Assembly (NCBI GenBank): GCA_905214875.1
Contig: CAJMNR010000018.1
Location: forward strand, 1 to 64,000
From: an uncultured bacterium
Lineage (GTDB): Bacteria; Bacillota; Clostridia; Lachnospirales; Lachnospiraceae
Direction: 5' to 3'
DNA: 64,000 nt
The notes below the pieces were generated by a model. It did no database searches. It was not told the DNA's origin and worked only from the letters and a program-made list of their open reading frames with translations. A program made the position numbers and the translations under genes. Shown one piece after another: positions 53,558-62,959 of this stretch; positions within the stretch are counted from its first letter, which is position 1, and every line of letters begins with the position of its first letter.

Positions 53558-54427
53558 ATGACACAAAAGAATAAAGGCATTTTATGTATCCTTATGGCTG
53601 CGTTTTTCTTTGCAGTCATGAATATTTGCGTAAAGGCTGCAGGTGACTTGCCATTTATACAAAAGAGTTTCTTCCGTAATTTAATTGCAATGATATTTGC
53701 AGCATCGATTCTAATTAAGAGTAATGCATCATTTCGTTGGAAAAAGGGAAATCTTCCAATCTTGTTATTACGCTCTACCTTTGGGTTCTTAGGAATCTTA
53801 GGTAACTTTTATGCCGTTGATCATTTAGTAGTGGCAGATGCCTCTATGTTAAATAAGATGTCTCCATTTTTCGGAATCATCTTCTCTGCAATTCTTTTAA
53901 AAGAGAAATGCAGCTTACGTCAGGCAATGGCAGTTATCATTGCATTTATCGGTGGCTTATTTGTAATAAAGCCAACCTTCGCCAATATGGAATTGGTAGC
54001 TTCCTTAGCAGGATTTGGCGGCGGTATGGCAGCAGGACTTGCGTATACGCTTGTTCGTATGTTGGGAAAGAGAAAAGAACATGGACCATATATCGTATTT
54101 TTCTTTTCTGCATTTTCTTCCATCGTTACATTGCCATATCTGCTTCTTCACTTTGCACCAATGTCAGGAACACAGCTTGCATGGCTGTTAGGTGCAGGTC
54201 TTGCAGCAGCAGGAGGGCAGTTCGCGATTACAAACGCATATTGCTTTGCACCAGCGAAAGATATCTCTATCTATGATTATTCACAGATTATCTTTTCCGC
54301 TGTGTTAGGATTTATTTTCTTCGGACAAGTGCCAGATGTGTATAGTGTGATTGGTTATGTGATTATAATAAGCATGGCAGTCTATATCTTCTTATATAAC
54401 AGAAGCACGTCAAAAAAAGAGAAGTAA
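53558..54427 (+). CDS. EamA/DMT-family transporter
   Basis: A 289-residue membrane protein with ten helices in two EamA repeats (start about 5 and 150). The substrate is unknown. It is 12 bases after the fusion gene and 25 before the ArsC/Spx gene, so the three may form an operon. Confidence 0.88.
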   Translation: MTQKNKGILCILMAAFFFAVMNICVKAAGDLPFIQKSFFRNLIAMIFAASILIKSNASFRWKKGNLPILLLRSTFGFLGILGNFYAVDHLVVADASMLNKMSPFFGIIFSAILLKEKCSLRQAMAVIIAFIGGLFVIKPTFANMELVASLAGFGGGMAAGLAYTLVRMLGKRKEHGPYIVFFFSAFSSIVTLPYLLLHFAPMSGTQLAWLLGAGLAAAGGQFAITNAYCFAPAKDISIYDYSQIIFSAVLGFIFFGQVPDVYSVIGYVIIISMAVYIFLYNRSTSKKEK

Positions 54428-54451
54428 GGAATTAAAGGAGAAACAGTTTAT

Positions 54452-54802
54452 ATGTTATTTTTAGAATATCCAAAATGTACAACTTGTAAAAAGGCAAAGA
54501 AATGGTTAGATGACCATAATGTGTCCTATGAGGATCGTGATATCAAATTAGAAAACCCAACAGAGGAAGAGTTAACGAATTGGTATGCGAAGAGTGGAAT
54601 GCCTCTTAAGAAGTTTTTTAATACAAGTGGTCTTGTGTATAAAGAATTACAATTAAAAGATAAACTTCCTACGATGTCAGAAGAGGAGCAAATCAAGCTT
54701 CTTGCAACAGATGGCATGTTAGTAAAACGTCCGTTAATCATTGGCGAAGATTTTGTCTTAATTGGATTCAAGGAAGCGGATTGGGAAGCTAAGTTAGTAT
54801 AG
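54452..54802 (+). CDS. ArsC/Spx-family thioredoxin-fold protein
   Basis: A 116-residue protein with CTTCKKAKKWL (CxxC near residues 9-12), KRPLI near residue 90 and a C-terminal WEAKL. It is like YusI/YffB members, which are either reductases or RNA polymerase-binding regulators. The RPB contact region of Spx cannot be judged by eye. Confidence 0.88.
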   Translation: MLFLEYPKCTTCKKAKKWLDDHNVSYEDRDIKLENPTEEELTNWYAKSGMPLKKFFNTSGLVYKELQLKDKLPTMSEEEQIKLLATDGMLVKRPLIIGEDFVLIGFKEADWEAKLV

Positions 54803-54828
54803 TAGTTGTAACGCAATTGCATAGGAAT

Positions 54829-54872
54829 AAAAAGAACCGCCAATGTCATGTTATGACCTTGCGGTTCTTTTT
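54829..54872. terminator. Two-way terminator
   Basis: AAAAGAACCGC(C)AA and TT(G)GCGGTTCTTTTT arms with ATGTCATGTTATGAC between. It serves the genes converging on it. Confidence 0.85.
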
Positions 54873-54874
54873 CG

Positions 54875-56179
54875 TTATTTATAAACGTCGCTTGTTCCAG
54901 CTTTGAACTCTTTCTTTTTATAATCAAAGTTTTTAAAGTATTTTACATTCTGTGGAGTGTTATTTGCAGGTGGGAACTCAAAGCCTTTGTATTTCACAAT
55001 TGGACAGCTTTCTTTCTTGATGTTGTCTAAGAATTCGTCGGATAAGTTTAAGACACTCTTTACAACTTCTTTTGGAGTCATAGCAATCCATTGGGCAAGT
55101 GAGATATCAGCAAAATGCTCGCTGTTGAAGAATTCTAGGAAAATAAGGTCTTCTGTTCCTGTATTTTGGACATAGTGGAATCCTCCCATTGGAACATAGC
55201 CGACATCGCCTGCATGGTAGTTGAATGTTCTGGCTTTAGGACCTGGCATGAATACAGTCATCCTAGCTTCGCCTTGAACATAATATTGGAATTCATCTTG
55301 GTTGGAATGCCAGTGAATCTCACGCATAGCGCCTGGTTTAATAACGCAGCGGGCACATGAAACAGTAGTGCAGGCTGGGAAATTATGATGGTCTAAGATC
55401 TGAACGGTTCCTCCTTCACAGACAATTGGTTCGACATTGATTAATTCGTGTTTGTAAGTGTTAGGAACTTCACCATAAGGTGATTTTACTGTCTGTGATT
55501 CAATTGGACCTGGGTCTCCACCGTCTGTGATATAGACTTCAGCTTTTGGAATATCCTTAAAGGTATCTTCTGGTACACCAAAGTTTGCAGATAAGACATC
55601 CATTGGCATATGAGAAAATAGTTCACTGATGGAGAAGGTATTGTCTTCGGAATACATGCCTTTATCAAAGAGCATTAAGAACTCGCAGCCTTCATGAAGG
55701 CCCTGGATGGAGTGAGGAATATTTTTAGGGAATATCCAGCCCTCTCCTGGCTTACAGTCAGCAATAAATGTACGTCCGCGTTCATCTACGGCAGTAACTC
55801 TTGCACCTCCGACCAAAACATAGCCGAATTCTGATTGCTGGTGGGAGTGCATCTCACGCACACCAGGAGACAGATTCATGTCCACAATGGCAAAGGTGTC
55901 ACTGATTGGAAGCTCACGTTTTGTAATCTCTCTAGACCAACCACCTGGCTTTAATGTCATATGCGCATCTGAGAAAGAATACCGCATATTATGAAGAAGT
56001 CCAAAGTCAGTTGCAGGTGGTACAAGAATGTCAGGATTTAGGCGATCTTTAGGAAGACTCCTAGGTCCTAAATCAAGAGCACCGGCACCATCGCTTCGAA
56101 TAGGTTCCGGCTGGTTTGCTTCTTTTAGTTGGTCTAATTTTTCTTGTAGTCGTTCTTGGTAATGGCGATTCATATCCAT
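54875..56179 (-). CDS. oxdC: Bicupin oxalate decarboxylase-like protein
   Basis: A 434-residue bicupin related to OxdC, which turns oxalate into formate and CO2 with manganese. Both cupins carry metal ligands: HSHQQSEFGY with a later IPHSI in the first and HWHSNQDEF with GFHYV in the second. The lid of the first cupin reads YSEDNTF, which keeps a glutamate at the position of E162 in the SENST lid of Bacillus OxdC, the residue that marks decarboxylase rather than oxidase. It is about 50 residues longer than OxdC. GGAGGT precedes its start. Divergent from the alcohol dehydrogenase. Confidence 0.82.
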   Translation of the reverse strand: MDMNRHYQERLQEKLDQLKEANQPEPIRSDGAGALDLGPRSLPKDRLNPDILVPPATDFGLLHNMRYSFSDAHMTLKPGGWSREITKRELPISDTFAIVDMNLSPGVREMHSHQQSEFGYVLVGGARVTAVDERGRTFIADCKPGEGWIFPKNIPHSIQGLHEGCEFLMLFDKGMYSEDNTFSISELFSHMPMDVLSANFGVPEDTFKDIPKAEVYITDGGDPGPIESQTVKSPYGEVPNTYKHELINVEPIVCEGGTVQILDHHNFPACTTVSCARCVIKPGAMREIHWHSNQDEFQYYVQGEARMTVFMPGPKARTFNYHAGDVGYVPMGGFHYVQNTGTEDLIFLEFFNSEHFADISLAQWIAMTPKEVVKSVLNLSDEFLDNIKKESCPIVKYKGFEFPPANNTPQNVKYFKNFDYKKKEFKAGTSDVYK

Positions 56180-56370
56180 AATGTTACCTCCTTAACATTT
56201 ATTATGGGATAGTGTGTGTAAAATGGAAAATCTTATACATGATTACAAAATATATAAATATGCCCAAAATTTCGTCAAAATTTTATTACAATTTACCTTG
56301 AAGAAAATAGTAATATGTAATATGAGTATGTAAATCAATTAATACAAAAGAATATAAGGAGGTTTATAGT

Positions 56371-57543
56371 ATGAGTTTTAATTTTTATGTTCCAACAAGA
56401 ATTCTATATGGTGAGGGGCAGGTAAATCATCTTGCAGAACAAGCCTTACCAGGGAAAAAGGCTGCAATTGTCATTTCAAATGGTAAATCGACAAGAGCAA
56501 ATGGATACTTAGACCGAGTGGAAGAACAGCTGACAAAAGCAGGAGTTGAGTATGTCCTGTTTGATCAAGTAGAAGCAAATCCACTAAAGAAGACGGTAAT
56601 GGCTGGGGCAGCATTTGTAAAAGAAAATGGCTGTGATTTTGTTGTTGCATTAGGTGGAGGATCCGTTATGGATGCGTCTAAAGCAATTTCTTTGATGGTA
56701 ACGAATGAAGGCGATTATTGGGATTATGTAGATGCAGGAAGCGGAAAGGCAAAGCCAATTGAGAATAAGCCTCTTCCAGTTGTAGCAATTACAACAACTG
56801 CAGGAACAGGTTCTGAAGCAGATCCATGGTCTGTTATTACCCATGAGACAAATCACGAAAAGATTGGTTTCGGTTCTGAATTAATGTTCCCAGTCTTATC
56901 AATCGTTGATCCTGAATTAATGATGACAGTTCCAAAGAAATATACTGCATATCAGGGATTTGACGCATTATTCCACAGCACGGAAGGTTACATAGCAAGT
57001 GTTGCAAATGAAATGAGCGACATGTATGCATTAAAAGCAATAGAAAGCGTTTCACGCAATTTAAAAGAAGCTGTAAATGACGGCTCAAATAAAAAAGCAA
57101 GAGCAGCAGTAGCATTTGGTAATACGTTATCAGGAATCGTAATGAGCGTTGGAGCAATTACTTCTGAACATTCCTTAGAGCATGCCATGAGTGCTTTTCA
57201 TCAGGAACTTCCACATGGAGCAGGCCTTATTATGATCAGTAAAGCATATTACACACATTTCGTGAAAAATGCACCAGAGTTAAAAGATCGTTTTATCGCC
57301 ATGGCAAAAGCAATGGGAAAAGAAGATGCAACAAGTCCAATGGACTTTATAGTTGCATTAGAAGAACTTCAGATTGCATGTGGAGTAACGGACTTAAAGA
57401 TGTCTGATTACGGAATCAAACCAGAAGAATTTAAGACACTTGCAGTAAATGCAAAAGAGACAATGGGAGGATTATTCTTATGTGACCGCATTGAGTTATC
57501 CATTGATGATTGTATTGCAATTTATGAAGCGTCATATAAATAG
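56371..57543 (+). CDS. Iron-containing alcohol dehydrogenase
   Basis: A 390-residue group III dehydrogenase. GGGSVMD near residue 95 binds NAD(P); the metal ligands are D198 and H202 in GFDALFHS and H267 and H282 in SEHSLEHAMSAFHQELPHG. It reduces or oxidises small alcohols and aldehydes; the exact substrate is unknown. AAGGAGG precedes the ATG. Monocistronic. Confidence 0.93.
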   Translation: MSFNFYVPTRILYGEGQVNHLAEQALPGKKAAIVISNGKSTRANGYLDRVEEQLTKAGVEYVLFDQVEANPLKKTVMAGAAFVKENGCDFVVALGGGSVMDASKAISLMVTNEGDYWDYVDAGSGKAKPIENKPLPVVAITTTAGTGSEADPWSVITHETNHEKIGFGSELMFPVLSIVDPELMMTVPKKYTAYQGFDALFHSTEGYIASVANEMSDMYALKAIESVSRNLKEAVNDGSNKKARAAVAFGNTLSGIVMSVGAITSEHSLEHAMSAFHQELPHGAGLIMISKAYYTHFVKNAPELKDRFIAMAKAMGKEDATSPMDFIVALEELQIACGVTDLKMSDYGIKPEEFKTLAVNAKETMGGLFLCDRIELSIDDCIAIYEASYK

Positions 57544-57556
57544 AATTAAAAATATG

Positions 57557-57588
57557 AAAAGGGCGTCCTTGTGGGACGCCCTTTTTTT
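57557..57588. terminator. Terminator after the alcohol dehydrogenase gene
   Basis: AAAAGGGCGTCC and GGGACGCCCTTTT arms with loop TTGT and T7. Confidence 0.92.
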
Positions 57589-57594
57589 ATTTAC

Positions 57595-57700
57595 GCGAGC
57601 AACGAGCCAAAGTCCTGCTTACATGACCTTGGCGACTGCCACGATAACGAGAGAAACTCGCAGAGCGTGTTTCTTCTCGTTGCAAATTATAATGTGAAGT
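57595..57700. repeat. Palindromic intergenic segment
   Basis: Contains GCAACGAGCCAAAG (shared exactly with 45095-45108) and the inverted arms ACGAGAGAAA and TTTCTTCTCGT. No gene is supported in it. Confidence 0.45.
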
Positions 57701-57740
57701 ACATTGTGATAAAGCATGCTATGAGAAAAATATATCTACA

Positions 57741-58475
57741 TTATCTAAAACATATATGGCAAGCGGTATAGCCTCTTGCCTTAGCATCCTTTAGTGATAT
57801 TTTGATTTTACTTCTTCTTAAACTAGTGCAGCTACTTTTGTGATATTTATTACCAGTTTTCGTTATGTATACTGTGTTACTAACGGCTGGTTTTTTTATA
57901 GTGACCTTACACTTATATGTTTTGCCACTCGCAAGTTTTGCAGTAATTGTTGCAGTTCCGGCCTTTTTGGCAGATACAAGTCCTTTACTGCTAACGGTAG
58001 CAATAGACTTGTTTGACGAACTCCATGTAATCTTTTGAGTGTTTCCTGAGAGTGATAGCTTTTTCGTTTTGCCAGTATTCAGAGTTGCAGAAGCGGAGCT
58101 TATCTTAGGTGTCTCTACTTTTATGGCGCATTTTAACTTCTTACTTCCTACTTTTGCAGTAATGGTAGCCTTACCTTTTCCTTTGGCAGTGACTTTTCCT
58201 TTCTTATTAACAGAAGCAATCTTGCTATTTGATGATGACCATGAAACAGTACTACCAGCATTTTTTATTTTTAGCGTTATTGATTGATTTTTCACTAAAG
58301 TATAGCTTGTTTTACTAATTGTAGGGGTTACATTTTTGCTTGAAGATAAGATGCTTACTTCTGCCTGTTGGTATGCATTTTTCTGATCGGCGCCCAATAC
58401 TGTTGGTGTACAGAGAGTGAAAACAAGAATTAAAGATAGTAAAAATGCATTAATAAATCGAGGGTTGTTTTTCAT
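57741..58475 (-). CDS. Secreted protein with two Big_2 domains and a Cys-motif C-terminus
   Basis: A 244-residue exported protein. Signal peptide to about residue 29 (LGA). Two Big_2 Ig-like domains follow (about 50-120 and 125-200; WSSSNSKIASVNKKGKV and WSSSNKSIATVSSKGLV). The end VYITKTGNKYHKSSC...CHICF is a small Cys motif (C-x...C-x-x-C) seen after SH3-like or Ada-like metal-binding tails. Start at 58475 after AAAGGGAAA; the frame is open to 58574 but without signal logic. Confidence 0.8.
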   Translation of the reverse strand: MKNNPRFINAFLLSLILVFTLCTPTVLGADQKNAYQQAEVSILSSSKNVTPTISKTSYTLVKNQSITLKIKNAGSTVSWSSSNSKIASVNKKGKVTAKGKGKATITAKVGSKKLKCAIKVETPKISSASATLNTGKTKKLSLSGNTQKITWSSSNKSIATVSSKGLVSAKKAGTATITAKLASGKTYKCKVTIKKPAVSNTVYITKTGNKYHKSSCTSLRRSKIKISLKDAKARGYTACHICFR

Positions 58476-58574
58476 AGTATTTCCCTTTCCTAAAACTTTT
58501 TTGTAGTTCATCAGCATTTGCCTTTCTATTATAGCATGAATTAATTCTAATGAGAAATTCTCTCGTTTATGCAT

Positions 58575-58603
58575 ATTGCTTTCTAATAAATATTAGGTTA
58601 TAC
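58575..58603 (+). promoter_or_regulatory. Promoter of the DUF3793-flavodoxin operon
   Basis: TTGCTT (58575-58580) and TATACT (58598-58603) separated by 17 bases. Confidence 0.6.
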
Positions 58604-58647
58604 TAATGGCAGTTAGAAAAGACTAACACATAAAAAGGGAGATAAGT

Positions 58648-59265
58648 ATGAGTAAAGAATTATTAGAAATCGTAGGAACGATGAACATAAAAGAACTAAA
58701 GACACAGTTAGCCCTCCAATGCGCACCATTGCTTACGGGAATTAAGATCTCAAATCTCTTAATCGTTGAAAAGAAAAAGAGAGCTGCAGTCATTCGTTTA
58801 TTTAAGAATACGCCAATCTCTTATTATGTACTATTTGAATCAGAAGATAAGATTACATTTTTTTTATATATAGAATCCAAATTAATGGAGTATTTAGCAA
58901 CAAAAGAAGTAAAAGAGGCAATGCAGTTTTTAGGATATGAGAACCGAACGCTTGCAGAAATCTTTGAAGATGTTGCAGTTATGTATGCAGGATACATGAC
59001 AAAACAAGGAGAATTCCCACACGAGCTTGGCCTGTTATTAGGGTATCCGGCAGAAGATGTCATGGGATTTATCAAGCATCAAGGAAAGAACTTTTTATAC
59101 AGTGGATACTGGAAGGTATATGGCAACTTAGCACAGGCATTAGAGATGTTCCAACAATATAATGAGGCAAAAGAGAACGTCATAAAGATGATTGCAACAG
59201 GAACAAATGTCACTAAGATTGTAAACAGATATTATTCCAATTCATATACAACAATTTTAGCATAG
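58648..59265 (+). CDS. DUF3793 protein
   Basis: A 205-residue protein with the family motifs CAPLL near residue 26 and EFPHELGLLLGYPAEDVMGFI near residue 128, then NFLYSGYWKVYG. DUF3793 genes are usually next to a flavodoxin gene, as here (12 bases). The reaction is unknown; the pair may handle an electron or metal task. GGGAGAT precedes the ATG. Confidence 0.85.
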   Translation: MSKELLEIVGTMNIKELKTQLALQCAPLLTGIKISNLLIVEKKKRAAVIRLFKNTPISYYVLFESEDKITFFLYIESKLMEYLATKEVKEAMQFLGYENRTLAEIFEDVAVMYAGYMTKQGEFPHELGLLLGYPAEDVMGFIKHQGKNFLYSGYWKVYGNLAQALEMFQQYNEAKENVIKMIATGTNVTKIVNRYYSNSYTTILA

Positions 59266-59277
59266 GAGGAAAGAAAG

Positions 59278-59709
59278 ATGAGTAAATTAATCGTAGCATA
59301 TTGGTCACAGACAGGAAATACAGAAAGCATGGCAAATGCGATTGCAAAAGGTGCCGCAGAAGCAGGAAGAGAAGCTGAGGCATTAGAAATTAGCAATGTA
59401 TCCTTAGAAGATTTAAAAAATAGCACATCATTTGCACTAGGCTGCCCAGCTATGGGAGCAGAAGTGTTGGAAGAAGATGAAATGGAACCATTTGTACAAG
59501 AAGTTGAAACCTTTGTAAATGGCAAACAAATCGCTTTATTTGGCTCTTATGGATGGGGCGGCGGAGAATGGATGAGAGACTGGGAAGAACGTATGAAGAA
59601 TGCCGGGGCATCCATTGTAAGCGGAGAAGGCCTTATAACAGAAGAAGTACCAGATGATGAAACAATCGCAAAATGCGAAGAGTTAGGAAAACAGTTAGCA
59701 TCTCTATAG
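59278..59709 (+). CDS. Short-chain flavodoxin
   Basis: A 143-residue flavodoxin: phosphate loop SQTGNTESMA (10-19), the aromatic loop near residue 60 (GCPAMGAEVLEEDEME), and GSYGWGGGEWM near residue 88. It carries FMN and moves electrons in the cytoplasm. Cotranscribed with the DUF3793 gene. Confidence 0.92.
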   Translation: MSKLIVAYWSQTGNTESMANAIAKGAAEAGREAEALEISNVSLEDLKNSTSFALGCPAMGAEVLEEDEMEPFVQEVETFVNGKQIALFGSYGWGGGEWMRDWEERMKNAGASIVSGEGLITEEVPDDETIAKCEELGKQLASL

Positions 59710-59728
59710 AAAGGAAATAACGTTACAG

Positions 59729-59774
59729 AAAGGCTCTATATCGACAAAATGTTGTTGGTATGGAGCCTTTTTTA
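59729..59774. terminator. Terminator after the flavodoxin gene
   Basis: AAAGGCTC...ATATC and GGTAT(G)GAGCCTTT arms and a T-run. Confidence 0.75.
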
Positions 59775-59846
59775 ATTGTTAGGAAATTTCTCTGTCGAGC
59801 TCTTTCCTAACAATTAAAAATGTCCCAAAAAGCGGGGCGTGTGGAA
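59768..59846. repeat. Dispersed hairpin repeat A, copy 2
   Basis: AATTGTTAGGAAA and TTTCCTAACAATT arms (13 bases, perfect) around a CTCTGTCGAGCTC-like loop, then CCCAAAAAGCGGGGCGTGTG and GGAACACACAC. Nearly identical to 48721-48791; both sit right after a terminator T-run. Confidence 0.8.
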
Positions 59847-59981
59847 CACACACTTTGTTCCGAATGAGAGATTAGGTACCTTATATTTTATGTAAAAAGT
59901 GGTATAGTTAAGGGTGAAGTAAATGTTACTAAAAGGAACATTTGATTAAGGAGAAATCGACTAACAGGAGATGAATTACAT

Positions 59982-61094
59982 ATGATAATTAGAATGCCTG
60001 ACAATTACAAGCAATTTCATTGTATCGCTGATCGTTGCCAACATACTTGTTGTGCTGGTGGCTGGGAAATTGGTGTAGATGATCAAACGTATGATGACTA
60101 TTGCGAAGTTGGCGGGGAGTTTGGCAAACGGCTAATGAGGTCAATCAAGAAGGATGACCATCCCCATTTCTTAATGAAGCATGGAAAATGTCCGTTTCTA
60201 GGAAAAGACCATTTATGTGAGATATATAAGCAGTTAGGAGAAGAGTCACTAGGAACGGTGTGTACCGAATATCCAAGATTCGATGTGGAATATGAGGAGA
60301 CGAGAGAAAAGTCATTGTCGCTTTCTTGTGAAGAAGTAGGAAGGCTGTTGTTTTCAAGGAAGGACAAAATCACGTTTCTTGAACAGGAACTAAAAGGTAC
60401 AGAGCCTTTTGCCCATCATAAGAATACAGAAGCAATCGTAAAGGCAAGAGATTACTGCATATCCCTGTTGCAAGACCGTAAAAGCAATTTAAAAACACGC
60501 TTGCTTTCCATCTTGGAATTTGGCGTAAGCGTACAAAACCTTTTAAACGACAACGGATTTGATAAGGTGGATCAGCCAATCACAGAGCATGCGAAGAAGG
60601 AAATCATACATACAAGAAAACTTGCGAATAAGGAAAGACATGCCTTGTTTCAAAAGAGAATGGATCTAATGATGGAAATGGAAGTCATGGAGGAAGAGTG
60701 GATTCAGCAAATGAACAATGTCATGCGGGCATTTTATTCTTCAGACCAATACGAGAGGACATCTGCTATGTTTTCGGAGTATATGGATGGCAGGGAGCAT
60801 GAGTACGAGCATTTGCTTGTGTATTTTATCTATCGCTATTTGGTCAAGGCAGTGGAGGATGATGAGTTTTTAAATCGGCTGAAGTTTTGTGTTGTGTGCT
60901 ATCTTACTATCCGTGATATGGACCGCATGAGGTTCTTGATTCAAGGAATGTCATTTACTATGGAGGATCGAATCGATACAGCAAGAATCTTTAGCAAGCA
61001 GGTGGAACATTCCCAAAAGAGCATGGAGTACCTTTTAGAAAAGGTTGCAAATGAAGAGGTATTTCTGACGGAGGCATTAGCAAGTCAGTTATAA
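59982..61094 (+). CDS. FliB-like lysine methylase family protein
   Basis: A 370-residue protein of the FliB (flagellin lysine-N-methylase) family. Its cysteine pattern is HCIADRCQHTCCAGGWEI (about 14-31), CPFL (about 62) and CEIY, CTEYPRF (about 95), which suggests an iron-sulfur cluster or radical-type chemistry. There are no flagellar genes in the window, so its target may not be flagellin. Confidence 0.78.
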   Translation: MIIRMPDNYKQFHCIADRCQHTCCAGGWEIGVDDQTYDDYCEVGGEFGKRLMRSIKKDDHPHFLMKHGKCPFLGKDHLCEIYKQLGEESLGTVCTEYPRFDVEYEETREKSLSLSCEEVGRLLFSRKDKITFLEQELKGTEPFAHHKNTEAIVKARDYCISLLQDRKSNLKTRLLSILEFGVSVQNLLNDNGFDKVDQPITEHAKKEIIHTRKLANKERHALFQKRMDLMMEMEVMEEEWIQQMNNVMRAFYSSDQYERTSAMFSEYMDGREHEYEHLLVYFIYRYLVKAVEDDEFLNRLKFCVVCYLTIRDMDRMRFLIQGMSFTMEDRIDTARIFSKQVEHSQKSMEYLLEKVANEEVFLTEALASQL

Positions 61095-61189
61095 GAAAAG
61101 AAAAATGCGTTTCCCAGGCGGAAAAGCAGATGCTGGGGGAACCCGTTTTTTAACAAGAATATTAATTCTCTTATATTGGTAAAAAAAGG

Positions 61190-61218
61190 TTGACAGGTGA
61201 GCAAGTGGTCACTATAAT
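61190..61218 (+). promoter_or_regulatory. Consensus promoter of the TetR operon
   Basis: Perfect TTGACA (61190-61195), 17-base spacer, perfect TATAAT (61213-61218). Confidence 0.88.
61196..61213. promoter_or_regulatory. TetR-type operator O1 in the spacer
   Basis: GGTGAGCAAGTGGTCACT is a pseudo-palindrome with GTGAGC/GGTCAC half sites placed between -35 and -10. It is similar to O2. Confidence 0.7.
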
Positions 61219-61229
61219 AAGGGGCAAAA

Positions 61230-61247
61230 GGTGAACGGTTGCTCACC
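61230..61247. promoter_or_regulatory. TetR-type operator O2 after the start site
   Basis: GGTGAACGGTTGCTCACC is a near-perfect palindrome beginning 11 bases after the -10. The two sites are 34 bases apart, fit for two dimers blocking one promoter. Confidence 0.75.
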
Positions 61248-61270
61248 ATACATAGAAAGAGGGAACAAAC

Positions 61271-61837
61271 GTGAATACAAAAGAAAGAATCTTAGAGGAA
61301 TCCATGAAACTATTTTCAGTATATGGCTTTGATGCGGTCCCCATTCGTATGATTGCAGATGCAGTTGGTGTTGGAAATAGTGCCTTATATAAGCATTATA
61401 AAAGCAAGCAGGCAATTTTAGAGGCGATTGTAGAACGGTCAAAAGAACGATTTGTAAATCAGTATAAAGGTGCAATGGATAGCATGGACAATGTCAAGGA
61501 TATGAAAACCATGTGTTTGCAAATGTTTCATTTTCAGACAGAGGATGAGTGGATGAGGATGTTTCGCAGATTGCTTGTCATCGAACAGTTTAAAAATCCA
61601 AAGATGGCCGAGCTGTATCAAAAATTCTTTATCGAGATTCCCATCCAGTCTCAAGTTGAAATCTTTAAGAAATTAATAAAAGAAGGCGTTATGAAGGACA
61701 AGAATGCAGAAGTGATGGCAATGGAACTATATTCCCCATTTTTTCTATATCATATGGCTCCAAAAGAAAATATCACAACGTTACTTGAAGAACACGTAGA
61801 CAATTTTATTGAAATGTATTTCCTTGCAAAAGTATAA
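61271..61837 (+). CDS. TetR-family regulator
   Basis: A 188-residue regulator with an N-terminal helix-turn-helix (RILEESMKLFSVYGFDAVPIRMIADAVGVGNSALYKHYKSK, 5-48) and an all-helical ligand domain. The GTG start has AAGAGGG eight bases before. The two operators at its own promoter imply self-repression, released by an unknown ligand. It is first in an operon with the next two genes. Confidence 0.9.
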   Translation: MNTKERILEESMKLFSVYGFDAVPIRMIADAVGVGNSALYKHYKSKQAILEAIVERSKERFVNQYKGAMDSMDNVKDMKTMCLQMFHFQTEDEWMRMFRRLLVIEQFKNPKMAELYQKFFIEIPIQSQVEIFKKLIKEGVMKDKNAEVMAMELYSPFFLYHMAPKENITTLLEEHVDNFIEMYFLAKV

Positions 61838-61854
61838 AAAGGAGGTAAGGAAGA

Positions 61855-62952
61855 GTGAACAATCAACCGATTGTAAATAAAAAGATGGTAAAAACGATGA
61901 AAGCATTACGAAAGAATCAAGCCGAATACAAAAGGGCACATGGAAAAGGAAAGAGGACCATCGTAAAGAATTATATTGGAAAGCTAGTTAAGGTGTCTAA
62001 TCCACAGCCTATAAAGGACGGCATTGAGGTGACAGAATACAGAAAGAGGGGACCGAAAAAGGAAGAACTTATTACCTTACTGGAAGAAGAAAAACTTACA
62101 GGAATGAGCGGAAATAAGTTTTTAACAGCAAAAAAATTAGCCACGTTTATGAACGCTAATGCAAATAGAAAGATATTAATCATCAATGCCGTAGAGTGTG
62201 AACCGGGACTGTTGCATGATGACTGGCTTATTCAGAATAAGGCAGAAGCAATTCGCATGGGAATCCATTATCTAAACCAGGCATTTGGTTTTGAGAGAAT
62301 CTTATTTGCAACAAAAGAACAAAAACAAGAGGTCTTTCGGTGCAAAGGAGTGGAGGTCTTAAAGGTTCCTGCTAGATATCCAATGGGCGAAGAACATTTC
62401 CTAATTCGGCAGTTACTTAATATCCAGTTGGAAAAAAGAGAGATACCGGCAGCACATGGAATTCTTGTATTAAATGTTCAGACCGTATATCAAATCAGCC
62501 AGATAGTAAACGGTGCTCATATAGGCGGGCGATATATTACAGTAGCCGACCTGACGACAGGCGAGGCACGAATTACATATGTTACACCAAAAGAGAATAT
62601 CGTGGAACTTCTAAAGCATACATTTAGTAAGGAAGGCATGTATTATGCGGGGCAAGGAATATTGGCCGCACATACCACAACGAAACAAGAACAATTTACA
62701 CCTGATATTTGCTTTGTGGCAGTAGGCCATGTGGCCACGATCGGAAATGAGAATCCATGTAAGGGATGTGGTGCATGTTCAAGAAAATGTCCAATGAACA
62801 TTTCGGTAAAGGACATCGTGCAGGCATTCGAAAAAGATCCAAAGACAACGGCATATGCTTTGGAGAAAGAATCCTGTATTCATTGCCAAACGTGTACCTA
62901 TTATTGTCATGCAGCAAAAAATGTTGCAGAAATCGTAAATAATAAGGAGTGA
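61855..62952 (+). CDS. RnfC-like protein with two [4Fe-4S] motifs
   Basis: A 365-residue protein resembling RnfC: INAVECEPGLLHDDWL near residue 118 matches the FMN/NADH-region motif, and the C-terminus has CKGCGACSRKCPMN and CIHCQTCTYYCHAA for two [4Fe-4S] clusters. It is shorter than RnfC and the N-terminal HPP..K motif was not seen. No rnf genes follow, so it is an orphan electron-transfer protein. AAAGGAGGTAAGG precedes the GTG start. Confidence 0.75.
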   Translation: MNNQPIVNKKMVKTMKALRKNQAEYKRAHGKGKRTIVKNYIGKLVKVSNPQPIKDGIEVTEYRKRGPKKEELITLLEEEKLTGMSGNKFLTAKKLATFMNANANRKILIINAVECEPGLLHDDWLIQNKAEAIRMGIHYLNQAFGFERILFATKEQKQEVFRCKGVEVLKVPARYPMGEEHFLIRQLLNIQLEKREIPAAHGILVLNVQTVYQISQIVNGAHIGGRYITVADLTTGEARITYVTPKENIVELLKHTFSKEGMYYAGQGILAAHTTTKQEQFTPDICFVAVGHVATIGNENPCKGCGACSRKCPMNISVKDIVQAFEKDPKTTAYALEKESCIHCQTCTYYCHAAKNVAEIVNNKE

Positions 62953-62959
62953 GTATGTT

